This document shows positions 32,970-43,382 of a stretch of 64,000 bases of DNA, piece by piece (position 1 is the first letter of the stretch; each line of letters opens with the position of its first letter). Origin of the DNA: Paramarasmius palmivorus (lineage: Eukaryota; Basidiomycota; Agaricomycetes; Agaricales; Marasmiaceae); the NCBI GenBank assembly GCA_037176845.1, contig JAYKXP010000114.1:1-64000 (forward strand), read 5' to 3'. The notes below the pieces were generated by a model, which did no database searches, was not told the origin of the DNA, and worked only from the letters and a program-made list of their open reading frames with translations. A program made the translations under genes and the position numbers.

Positions 32970-33782
32970 ATGTCCAACCTCAATCTTGATCAAAACACCG
33001 TTGGCAATGCTTTCGCTAGTAAGTATTCTGTCCAATCGCTCAACGTTCGCTGCTAACGGTGTTTTAGGCCTCGGTCTGAACCTCAATCCGGCTCAGCTCC
33101 AAGGAATACTTGCCCTCCTGTCATCTGCCCCCGGTATGTGCTTCCTATACTGACATCTAAACTCCCAATTAACGACCTATAGGTTCATCTCAGGGTACCA
33201 GTGCAAACTTGCCGACTCCAGCCACTACCCAGGGCCAGGCCACAGGTGGATCTCAGATTCCCTCGCCGCCTCAGGGAGCTTCAGCTGCTGCTGGCACCAA
33301 CATTCCTCTCCCACCTGCATCTGCCAATGTCAACAATGGTCTCAACATCCCCAGCATCCCTGCTGGTGCCGGCGGTGGAGGTGGTACCGTTCTCGCAGCT
33401 GCCCAGACTAACGTTCCCGGTGGAATCGGTGCCGCCAACTCACTTTTGTGTCCCCATTGTGGACACAACGTGATTCTACCACCAACCGATTCTAGATGGT
33501 ATGCGGTGTATGTGGGCACCCGTGTAGGCTGGGTAAAGGGCTAGTAAGTGTTCTAGTCAGCTTGGTTGCTATCGTATACTGACTCAATTTTTCTCTAGTG
33601 GTGTCGCTCATAACCTTACCAATGGTGTGTCCGGCAACGCCTGGCAACATTACAACGATGAGCAGAGTGCTCGCTCGGCTTTCCTTGCCCGTCACGCACA
33701 AAACGATGTCCGAGTCGTTGGTCCGACTCATGGAACCAACTACCCTGCCGTGCCTCCTAACAACGGCTGGCTTTACCCTTGA
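32970..33782 (+). CDS. Cargo protein with a CxxC pair and an RNase H1 N-terminal/viroplasmin-like domain
   Basis: Starts MSNLNLDQNTVGNAFAS with introns at about 33018-33067, 33134-33182 and 33544-33598, all frame-consistent; ends PPNNGWLYP. The middle is a Pro/Ala/Gly/Thr-rich linker. The C-terminal part has LCPHCGHNVILPP, then WYAVYVGTRVGWVKGYGVAH and GVSGNAWQHYNDEQSARSAF, matching the WYVV-G-x-GV...GV-GA-xxxF-xxxEA layout of the small nucleic-acid-binding domain at the N-terminus of RNase H1 and in caulimovirus viroplasmin. Domain assignment is by eye. A DNA:RNA hybrid- or RNA-binding role is an inference. Confidence 0.6.
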
Positions 33783-33851
33783 ACGACGTCGGGGTTTCTT
33801 GTTGCGCCAAAGGTTGCGTCTCGTTGTACTTCCTGTTCTCTCTGCTTGCTC

Positions 33852-33950
33852 ATGTTGTCTGCCCTTGATGTACTGTCTGATATATGTTTGAATCATGTTG
33901 TCTGCCCTTGATGTACTGTCTGATATACGTTTGAATCATGTTGCTTGCTC
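33852..33950. repeat. 43-bp tandem repeat downstream of the 32970 gene
   Basis: A 43-bp unit beginning CATGTTGTCTGCCC occurs twice in full (33852-33894, 33895-33937; one T/C difference) and then partially. It follows the stop codon by ~70 bp, probably in the 3' UTR. Confidence 0.8.
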
Positions 33951-34055
33951 CCCATGTACTTAGTGAAAACGCAGCATGTCTGCAAAAAAATATACATTTG
34001 ATTGAACCATAAAGCTTGTTTTGACAGTGCTCCGATCAAACGCCAAATAGTGATT

Positions 34056-34063
34056 GTATAAAT
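34056..34063 (+). promoter_or_regulatory. TATA box upstream of a tentative cargo gene
   Basis: TATAAATA 52 bp before the ATG at 34108. Confidence 0.45.
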
Positions 34064-34107
34064 AGCGTGCCCTGTGCCTTCGTGCTTCTTAGACTTCGAC
34101 ATCGACT

Positions 34108-35076
34108 ATGAAAGCTCCGGATCAGCCTCGTGTATCGTCTTTCGCTTCGACTTGACCTCGAGGATATTGTTGGAGGTCATCAGACCTCGGACGACCGGTA
34201 CGTTCCCCTACAATGTTTCACTATGGAAAATTCTTTACTTGAACTTGAATCCAGCAGGTTGAGGCCATCATCGGAGGTTATGGAGCAAACCCAGAGAGGA
34301 AATCGGGAACTCAGACCTTCATCACGTCGGTCTTTGTGGAACACCGTCTATGAGAAAGAGGTTCACAACGAGTTGACCAATGGTGAGCCTTGCCTTTTAG
34401 TAGTAACTATTCATCAGCTTTCAGGTCTCTACCCAACCCCTCCATGATACAGATAGGTTTCGCAAATCTCAACAATGTCAGAAAGGCCAATTCCCTGAAC
34501 ACCTCGTCGTATGGCATGCCTCGTGTCCTCGTTAGGCACCGATTCTATACTCAACGATGTCAATTCTGCATCATTTTCTGCATTTATTTCGATCCCGAGG
34601 CTCTGAAGGACACGTTTCTAGCGCTGTGCCCCTGGATGTATCCATTCTTGAAGTCCAAACCGTTCCGGAGAAGCTGGGGACTGTTATCACCATTATAGCC
34701 ATGGTCCGGCCACTCGTTCGTTCGAGTTACATCCTCGGGTTGCTAGGCATCCTCAAATCGGTTCCTTCCTCATTTTTTGCATCCCCATCGAAAGAAATTA
34801 AATGATATGATTTTTACGATTTTCTAGAACGCTCGCACTGATTTGGAGAGATCTAGAGCTGCTGACCAGGTCAACGCCGATACGCTAACATGGGGAGATG
34901 GCCTGTTTCTTCAGCTCGTGGTCTCGGCAGCACCGCCTACGCAGACAGACATTTTATGCCTGTATCCCGCCTTCCCCAGTCCCTTGACAGGATTACTATG
35001 GCTCCAATATTATCGCTATATAGATTTCCTGTACATGTATTATATGCGACAACATTGTAGAATATATAGTATATGA
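34108..35076 (+). CDS. Tentative cargo gene, exon structure unresolved
   Basis: The TATA box at 34056 and ATG at 34108 (MKAPDQPR), followed by a GT donor, suggest a gene here. The most protein-like stretches are EVMEQTQRGNRELRPSSRRS with LWNTVYEKEVHNELTNG (before a donor at about 34382) and VPLDVSILEVQTVPEKLGTV near 34640. I could not join them into one frame and recognise no family. It may be a decayed gene. Included because it has the same strand and spacing as the other cargo genes. Confidence 0.3.
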
Positions 35077-35425
35077 TATATTATCTTAAACCGCCTTCCA
35101 ATATGTCATTTCAGTTGCTATGTCGGGAATGACTGCATCCTGAAAGCAAGGCGAAACAACCAAGTTCAAAGCGCCTACTGGAGCGCCCACTGAAGCGCCT
35201 GTTAGTAATCATGGCGCTTATTGATGCCCCAAACATATCTTGTCATAACTCGTCATATGTTGTTACAGCACCCTCAAAAACCTGACCAGCACAATCGCAA
35301 GACTTGGAAGCACCTACATACCACTTCTGGCGTTGGGATATGGAGTCCTATATATGGTTCGAGGACGTCAAGTAGCTGAGGACTGATTTCAGCACCAAAG
35401 CGATTGATGGTTTGCTACTACCCCC

Positions 35426-36313
35426 ATGGCTCGAAAACGACTCTACCGCACACGTCAAGAGAAACTCATGGCCAACCGCCAAAAGAGTCTTAAGAGCTAT
35501 CATAAGTAAGATATCTTTCATTTGGTTCAATTTGAAGGCTAATATTAAACAGACACAAGGTTGAAATCGCAGAACGCAAACGAAAAAAGTTGACCTTTAT
35601 CCATTCTGCTCCTCCCCCTGCAAATTGCTCACAAATTCACTCTTAGACGTATTGAAGAAGCTCAAGAACGAGAGGCATACATTGCGCGTCTGGATCGTCT
35701 GGAAAAGGAGGCTGTAGAGAGGGCTAGAAGGTACGTTCATATCTTTATAGATTCCATGCCATTACTCAGTTTCCTGCTCAAAAAGGGACAGCAAAAGCAC
35801 AGCTGGAAAGAAAGCTTTGATCTTACAGCTCAAGAACCCAAAGGACGATGGAGAAACTGACGAAGAGAGTAAGAAAAAGTGCGTGCTCAATGTTTGATCT
35901 CCACTCGCATACTCAATTGCCATTTTACTCTCAGACTCAACGAGCTGTGGACGCGGAGAGCTGAGAAAGCCGACAAGAAGTTCAAGTCAGTGTGCCTCAA
36001 CAGCACCTCTAAAGATCTATACTTCGAACTCCTCTACAACCGATACCTGGTCTCCATCCGAGAAGGCACCACTCATGACCTTCTAGAGGAACATCGCGCC
36101 AAATTGGAATCTCTGCGAAGGATTCTCATTTCTTACAGAGATAAGATATACTTGGACATGGGCTATGGAGATATGTACGACCGAATGGACTTTCTGGAGC
36201 GGGAAGTATTCCTAGTCTATTCAAGGGTCACGGAGATGTGCATGGCAGCGATGTGTGGTCTAGACGAGCTAAGTGTTCAGTTTAGATATCGTCGTTTTTC
36301 CTGGATGAAGTAG
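35426..36313 (+). CDS. Cargo protein: basic, coiled-coil, 221 aa
   Basis: Exons 35426-35505, 35553-35588, 35647-35730, 35792-35878 and 35935-36313, all in phase. The N-terminus MARKRLYRTRQEKLMANRQK is very basic and continues into a Lys/Arg/Glu-rich helix (KVEIAERKRKKRIEEAQERE, ARLDRLEKEAVERARR) that looks like a coiled coil. A similar basic opening followed by a helix is common in mushroom proteins of unknown function. The C-terminal half is acidic-basic mixed and ends SVQFRYRRFSWMK. DNA binding through the basic helix is possible but unproven. Confidence 0.65.
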
Positions 36314-36520
36314 TCTGCTCTGTGTAGGATCCTACGTTGAATCTATGGCCTTCCTCAGTTGTGAGCCTCGTGTTTTTGTCAGCGGTCCGGTGGCCTATGC
36401 GCGGCGATAGATTCCAAATTCGGTAACGGTTTTTTTTTCTCCTTTAAAAGCCTTCATCGGATGGCTGGGTTTAATTGGCTTGACGATTAATCCCCACATT
36501 TTTTCTCTGCCTTTCCTACC

Positions 36521-37753
36521 ATGGTCCGCTACCACTCCAAGTTTTTCAGGGTACGTCCTCTTCATGACACTCATAGCTCACCATTGTTGCTAACTGTTGT
36601 TCACAGGGAATGTCCTCTTCTGCTTTGAAAACTGAGGTTTGTCATTGTCTATGTCTTCGTCCATGCTCTCATGTCGTCTGAATTGTAGAGCCCTACCAAA
36701 ACACCTCTTCGAGCTCGGTTCCAGGTATGTTCTCAATCTCTCCCAACACTGCCCAGTTCTAATGGCCTTTCTTCAGCAGGGCTTTCAGCCGCTGGCCCCC
36801 TACCAGCAGGCTTGTCCTTTCCCACCAACCGTCAAAAGCTCTCCTCGATCTCCAGCCATCAAAAGGTCTCCAGTCAAAACCCCGAGCCTCAAGAAATCTC
36901 CATTGAGGGCTCCGCGCACTCGTCGAGTAAGTCTTCATTATTGGCTAATATCCGGCAGTCTCTTATGCCTCGATGTTTTGTATTAGGTCCTCCAACGTCA
37001 TCAGGCTGCTCGACGAGCTATGAAGGCACAAAGTATTTCTGCACGCAAGCGTCAACGTGCATCCAAGGGCGCTACTCCATGTCGATCAAGTGCTCGCATT
37101 AGTGGCAGATCCTTGCGCCAACACTTCTTCAAGGAACGAATCTTTGAGGTATGTCTTTGTTTATTGAATGTTAAGCTTCAAGTTAGTCTAAGCTTCCTCA
37201 CAGGGTATCTGTCCCACACCAACACGTCTTGTTTACCTTTCGCTTTCGCCTGCGGAAGTTGCCATCATCGACAAGCTCTTCCCAGCAGAGTTTTATCCAT
37301 ACCTCTGGAACCGAAAAATTGCTCAAGGCGTCATCCATGTCACCAGACTGCTTGAGGCTGCCTGCCCTAATGTTGTGCCCGGTTCCTCTGGTGACGAAGT
37401 CCTTGACAGTCGCTTGACCTTTCTTCGTCGAGATGTGAGTATCATTTATTAATATCCTTGTGACCTGTTAATGACAATCCTTATAGGAAGTACGTCGCAT
37501 TCTTGTTGATCTCGGTCGCAAGTGGTATTTTGACGGTCATGAAGACATGTCACTCGTGGTGCATGCTCGTGAGTTCATCTCCGAGTATGACTATGTTGAT
37601 GCCGAGCAAGCCGAAGACGAACCCAATGTCAATTATATGGACAAGAGAGAGGTGATGGCTCATGTAGAGAACCGGATGCCTGCTAGGTTACAGGAAGGGG
37701 CTCGGTTTGCTTTGGTTGCTACTGGTCCACTCAAATTGATGCGTCGTGAATAG
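36521..37753 (+). CDS. Cargo protein: basic N-terminal half, globular C-terminal half, 300 aa
   Basis: Seven exons: 36521-36550, 36608-36637, 36689-36724, 36780-36926, 36987-37148, 37204-37434, 37487-37753; every exon is a multiple of three, so all introns are phase 0. The N-terminal half is Lys/Arg/Ser/Pro-rich with repeated SP motifs (VKSSPRSPAIKRSPVKTPSL), like a disordered chromatin-binding tail. The C-terminal half reads YLSLSPAEVAIIDKLFPAEF, HVTRLLEAACPNVVPGSSGD and FLRRDEVRRILVDLGRKWYF and looks folded. I do not recognise the family. Confidence 0.65.
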
Positions 37754-37905
37754 ATTAGTTGTAAAATTCGTTATCTGACTTGTAGTCTGTTATCTGGCAA
37801 TGTAACTTCTTGGTAAAAACGTGTCAATGAACACCTTTTGGGACAAAGCTGAAGAAGCTCTGGGTGCTAAAGAACGTCATCTAAAAGGAAGCCAATGTGC
37901 GAAGC

Positions 37906-37913
37906 TATAAAAA
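37906..37913 (+). promoter_or_regulatory. TATA box of the 38014 gene
   Basis: TATAAAAA about 108 bp upstream of the ATG at 38014. Confidence 0.45.
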
Positions 37914-38013
37914 GGCACGATTGCGAGCCTGTCCTTTCTTCCCTCTCGTTCTCCCCGTTCTACCACGCCTCGTGTACGTCCACTCACTGTTAGGAACATG
38001 GTTACGCATTGAC

Positions 38014-38449
38014 ATGTTCTTTTCTAGGATGCTTTCTAACTCAGATCGGCGCCGGATCCAGCGCTCTTTGGCCCGGTTTTCCAGAGCTCAACGCGAGTTC
38101 TTGCAGGATGTTCAGGATGACTACGATCGACGTGTGGACATGTATGGAGGAGTACGCATGATGCCTTTTTTGAGTGAAGTGGTGAGCTATTGGCTCGATC
38201 ACTGGCCGTCGAAGAAATGGGAAATCACGCTGAACCCGCACGACTTGTTTTCGGTGTATTACATTCGATACCTTCACCAAGTGAGTTTATTCCCTACTGT
38301 CACGACTAATGCTAATCTACATGTAGCGTATCCATGCTTCACTTTCTCTCGACCCATTCTCTCGACCCACTGCACCCCCACCTACGCCCATTCCAACCGT
38401 TCCGAGTCTTCCACAGATGGAGGATCCTATCACGAGTTCAGCTGTCTGA
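38014..38449 (+). CDS. Small cargo protein, 129 aa
   Basis: Exons 38014-38280 and 38327-38449, frame kept. The start MFFSRMLSNSDRRRIQRSLA is basic; the middle is helical (FSRAQREFLQDVQDDYDRRV, VVSYWLDHWPSKKWEITLNP); the end is Pro-rich (SRPTAPPPTPIPTVPSLPQ). A start at the internal Met (38029) is possible. It contains a near-match to the element motif (CATTCCAACC at about 38389). Function not recognised. Confidence 0.55.
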
Positions 38450-38875
38450 TACAATGTAGACTTGAGTACATACCTGAACCGAAATTAATTGAGTTGTATC
38501 GTTCCATGATCTTGCGTCGAGGGAAAGAATCGAGGACTTCGTATTGCGCATCAGATACCTCCGGCATAGAATTATAGCGAGCACACTCCTTAAAACATAG
38601 TGTTGGTATGAAGGGTAATGTTGTAGTGTCTCCAAAGAGTATGCTATCTGTTGTAGAATGGGTCAGAGTGAATAGAAAAAGAGGAAATATAAGAAACCTC
38701 ACCGACATAATCACATTTGGCTGTGAGTGTACCGTATTGGGATATGCGGAACAGGCATTCACCCGTTCAAACTCCAAAAGGAAAGCCAAAAAAAAAACTG
38801 GCCTCTTTCCAATGCACAGTCGAAAGAATGTGCCTTCCAACTTTCCCTGTTCCCACTTCCAACTGCATCGTAGCA
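38450..38875. other. Spacer between cargo genes
   Basis: 426 bp; no supported gene. Frame open upstream of the next gene's ATG but with no protein-like content. Confidence 0.4.
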
Positions 38876-41800
38876 ATGAACAGTGACAACGCCAATATCT
38901 CGACTCTACGGCCTCCCGACGCGTCGACACATTTCACGTCTTTGTCCATAGATGGTCCAATAGGTTCTCCCGGGACGCAAAACGCGTCCATAGGCCATCA
39001 ATACACCACTCCATCCTCAGGAGACGCGTCCTCGACGATAATAGACAAGTACCCACAGACGCCACCTCATGAGAACGTTAATCCTCCAGAGTCGACTGGA
39101 TCTGACATCAACCTGGGTTCTTCGTATCACGGTGTCAACCAGGCTTACCTTCCTGACCCATATTTTGTACCACCTGGCTTCCGCCCAATTGAGGGTTCTA
39201 ATCCAATTTCTTGTCAGACCCGCGTGCAGGCGGCTGTCATAGATGGATACAACTTTCCGGTGCCTGGAGGTGTTCATTACCACTATCCCAACATGCCAGA
39301 TAATCAGACTGACCGTCATATTGATCCATCTTCTCCGTCCGGCAACTTCATGTCCCAAGCCCAGTCAGGTTTGATGTCGGCAAACACTCGTCCTGCCTAT
39401 CCTGGCACCAAATTTCAGCGCATCCCCCATGCCGGAGCACCTTCCGTAAACCACTCAGATGGCGTCGTGTATGCCTCTTATCCCACACCTCCCGCAGGTT
39501 CACCACATCAGCATTCCAATGGCTCCACTCATCCTACCACTCATTCCAATGCCAACAATCCTTCCTTGTACCTTCCACCTCAGCCCATCTACTACTCGCC
39601 GCCAAATCCGGATCACTCTAACCCTTATCCTTACCCCTCTTCCCATTCCAACAACTCTGGTCATCCATCGTGCCCGTCCAATGGCAGTGTCCAACCCCCA
39701 TACCAAGCCAATCAGCTCTCTGCTGCAACGCAGTCCATCCAGTCCATTGCGTACTCTCCACTGCATACCCATTCCAATGGCGCCGAGCACAACTCACAAA
39801 CTTCTCAGCTACCTGCCCATTCCAATGGCACCGATCCACCTGTTCAAGGTCAAGCAGTAGCGACCCATGACGTTTTACCTCATGCTTCTGCCCCTGTCAT
39901 TGTGACAGCAGAAGTAACGAGCCAGATCGGCTGTCCAACTTCTCTTGAACATACTCGCTCTCTCGAAGTGGCGAGCGTTGAGATAAGGGGAGTTCGAGGT
40001 GTACCAGCGGTGTCGAGTGATAGTCCTTCGCTCACGAAGAACATTCCGGATTGCGAGTACGACCTTTCAGGGGTGAAGGAGGAAGAGAAGATCGTCGAGG
40101 TAGAAGATGCCGGGGAAGGTGACAGTGACAGTGATGATGGTGACGATGATGATGCTGGTAACGATGACGATGCTTCAAAACCTCCAGAGGGAAAGAAGAA
40201 ATGTGGTCGGAAGACAAAATGGGAAGGGGTGAAGTTCACCACGCTGACAAGCCCTGAGGCCGAGATAATGTTCAAGAAGGATTCTGCCACGTATTACGCG
40301 TACATGGAGAGCCTATTCGTTGAGACCTGGGGTTATCACCTGGAGCCCGAGATCGCACCCGAGCCAGGCAAGGATTACAGGCCGAAGCCTATTAACGATA
40401 TCCCACTAGAGGATCGCGAGAAGGAGAAGGATGATCGAGACAAATTCAAAGCTAAGCTCCACTATGTGAGTACCTTTGTATAGGAATAGCGATAATGACT
40501 AACCAATTATTGCAGAAAATCTCCAACTTCGCTCGAAACCGTTGGAACCGGAGACGTAATGACCGTGCGTCCAACACCATGACAATGGAAGTGCTGAGGA
40601 CAGTCAACAATCTTGCACAGACAGCTCCCCGCAAGCTCAGCGATGTCCAGGCGTATCAGAGGTATCACTATGACAGGGTAATCAAGCCATATGTAGACGC
40701 GTCATTGAGTGATGTGAAGGAGGAACTGAAGTTGACGCCCAAGGAGCTCAAGGCGAAACGGGCAGGGATGATGTTGACGTTCTCGAAGAAGATGTTTGAC
40801 AAAGAGTCTAAAGAAGCCCAACAGGGGGTCAGGGAACGAGCAAGGAAAGATTATCGGCAAGAGATGGATGCTTACCTTGATCGCCATTCACCAAAAAACG
40901 ATGCCGAATCCTATTCAACGTAAGCCTGGTCTTTCTTCTTGTTTGTATACGGTGCTGATATATTGAATTTAGGGCATTTCAAAAGTTTGATGTCACTGTC
41001 GGCCCCGTTGTCGATGCCCTTGCTCTGAAGTTCGGGTGTGGTATAACGATCACTGCATGGGGACCTCGCGATAACGGCACTCTGGATGTTACATCGTGAG
41101 TGTCTTGAAGTACATGATAATTCTACCAATCTAAACACTTACCCAGGATGAATTCTATGGTTCCGGACGCGAAGATGCAGTTGTCGTTGGCAAAGTTTGC
41201 AGGACCGGAGCGCATGGATCAATTCCATAATCTTTTCCTGGGGTTGTCGGGGGTGTTATTCGGTACGGACCGTGTTGTTCGATAAGTTGAGCAGTCCTAA
41301 TGACTCCTCAGGCAAGGAAACCATTGCTTCACGGAAGATTGAGAACCCTCGATGGGTCGGACGAGATGGTTATATTGAACGTTGGCCAGATGTGTCGTCG
41401 GACGAACCGGGTCCCGAAAAACCAAACACCGCGGAGCCAAACACCGCTGAGTCAGCCTCTGGCTCCAACGTTTCTCGTGTTCCCTCTCCGAAGCCTGTTC
41501 CTCCACCGTCTCTACCGCAAGTCACAGTTCCCAAGAAACAAAAAAAGGAAAAGACCTCGAAGGCCTCGAAGACCCCCAAGACTTCCTGCGCTACTATTCA
41601 AGCAGCTCGAGACTCTACCACTGTCGCAGAGTCTGTCCAACATTCCAACGGGGTAAACAGCATCGCTGGTCATTCCAATGCCGAGGATAGCGTCATTGGT
41701 CGCGAAGATAGCAACATTGGCCATTCCAATGCCCAGGCTTGTGTACCGGAAGTCCACAACAATCACCTAGGTAAGTGTCACGTCATAAGAAGAGTTATTC

Positions 41801-42347
41801 TTGAACTCACTTGTTTTCATCAGTATCTCAGAATGACGTGCCAATGCCGGATTCACAACATGCGCTCCCTGGTGCCTCATCCCCTGCTCGCTCTCCCCTC
41901 CAAGATCACGAAGATCCCAACATTTCACCTCATCTTCACCATCCACTTCCCATGCCAGAACTACTTCCTGTTGGCACCGAAAAGGAGAATCAACCTGACG
42001 GAAAGTCCATGAAACGACAGCGGAACCATGTCAATCCAGCTCCGCTTGGCGACGCTGGTCAGAAGCGATCTTCTAATAGACAAGTCAAGGCAACGTCTCG
42101 TGTTCCTCAACTCGTATCGCTGGCTACGTATGCCCAATCCGACGGACAAGATGATAAGAAGCCGGTCAACAGGAAGAGACAAAGGGACGATGGAGACCAG
42201 GAAGGAGGTCAGGCCAGAGGTGTCAAGGCGGCTCGAGGTGCTGACCAAGAAAACATTCATCAGGAGAGTGGTGGAAGTAGAGGCGGCAGAGGTAGAGGCC
42301 GAGGTTCGAGAGGTGGAAGGGGTAGTAGAGGTAGTAGGGGGAAGTAG
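38876..42347 (+). CDS. Large cargo protein with HSN tripeptides and C-terminal RGG-type repeats, 1071 aa
   Basis: Exons 38876-40465, 40516-40919, 40973-41095, 41147-41262, 41312-41770 and 41824-42347, all in phase. Residues 1-400 are a Ser/Pro/His/Asn-rich disordered region; an acidic Asp/Glu run precedes KKKCGRKTKWEGVKF. A conserved-looking central region follows (TRNRWNRRR-like basic helix, KLSDVQAYQRYHYDRVIKPY, MLTFSKKMFDKESKEAQQ, ALALKFGCGITITAWGPRDN), a layout I recall from numerous large Agaricomycete proteins of unknown function. The tail is disordered with KxRKRQR-type basic patches and ends in SRGGRGRGRGSRGG repeats, typical of RNA/DNA-binding RGG boxes. Six exact CATTCCAATG copies lie in its exons, each read as His-Ser-Asn. 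Confidence 0.75.
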
Positions 42348-42519
42348 AGACTGTTTCATACCCTGTATGTTTTCCTGACATGGTATGTTTTCTTGACACA
42401 GTACGTTTTCGTGATGCCGATGATATTTGTCTTGTCGCAATTACTTTATGTGAAGAATAGCCTCGTTTGGTTTCGTGTAAAGTACCTTCGAACAATTGAA
42501 TGAGGTATACGGTTCATGT

Positions 42520-43382
42520 CATTCCAATGAGGTGAACTAACTCTAATCAACTGGCATTCCAATGGCACCCGTCTATTCGCTCATTGGAATGCCATCATTA
42601 GTAGTGAGGTAGTAATAGATACATGGCCATTCCAATGTATATGATCTATCATGCATTGGAATGCATATTCAGAACGGGAAAGAGATGAGTTATGAATCTG
42701 ACACACTCCGAAGACACTCGCATGCGTCGATTTCGTAACTGTAGAAGGGGCCTAGTCGTGTATGTGTAGTAGTCACTTGGTGTGTCTAAGAGCGAGTAAC
42801 AATTCCAATAGACTCCGACTTAGTATGACTCCGATGTAGCGGAGGTATGGAGTGGAGGCATGGTATGCGGAATTGTTTGATGCAAAATATTCCTTGAACG
42901 CATTCCAACGGGTTTGGTCGTTTTAATACATTGGAATGGAGGTGATATATTCTGTATGCTCTCATTCAAATGGATTTGAAGGCCTCGCGTAGGATATAGA
43001 CGCCTTCATTCCAATGAATTCGAAGGTCTCAGGCATTGGAATGAACTTGGGATGTCATTCGGATTACTCAAGTCGAGGCGTGGTCATTCCAATGAGGTCG
43101 AGGATCTCGGACATTGGAATGATCAGTAGTGGATCGAGCACAGGCGGAAAAGTACTCATTCCAATGGGTTTGATGGTCCGGGGCATTGGAATGGACTTTG
43201 CCAAATGCCATTTTACGAGTGTCGCTAGAGGGAAGGGGATACACATTGGAATGAAATTGGACTGCGTCTAGTATAGTGAAGGGATACTTATTGGAAGGTT
43301 ATTGGAATGCGTGAAGTACGGGGGAAAGGATACGCATTGGAATGGATGCAACAAGCGGTGACCACTAACGGTCATTCCAATG
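42520..43382. repeat. Right-end cluster of CATTCCAATG sites in inverted pairs
   Basis: Fifteen exact copies: seven forward (42520, 42555, 42628, 43007, 43085, 43157, 43373) and eight reverse (42582, 42654, 42929, 43034, 43112, 43184, 43244, 43335). Five forward/reverse pairs have start-to-start spacings of 27, 26, 27, 27 and 27 bp; a sixth pair uses a one-base variant at 42901 with 42929 (28 bp). Confidence 0.9.

Noticed and set aside
39512..39827. HSN repeats as an ordinary low-complexity protein feature
   Set aside because: The same DNA word also occurs in introns and intergenic DNA of the element and in both orientations at its ends, so a protein-level explanation alone does not suffice.
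38876..42347. TET/JBP dioxygenase cargo, known to accompany some fungal KDZ elements
   Set aside because: No HxD...H iron-binding pattern or dioxygenase core was recognised in any cargo gene.
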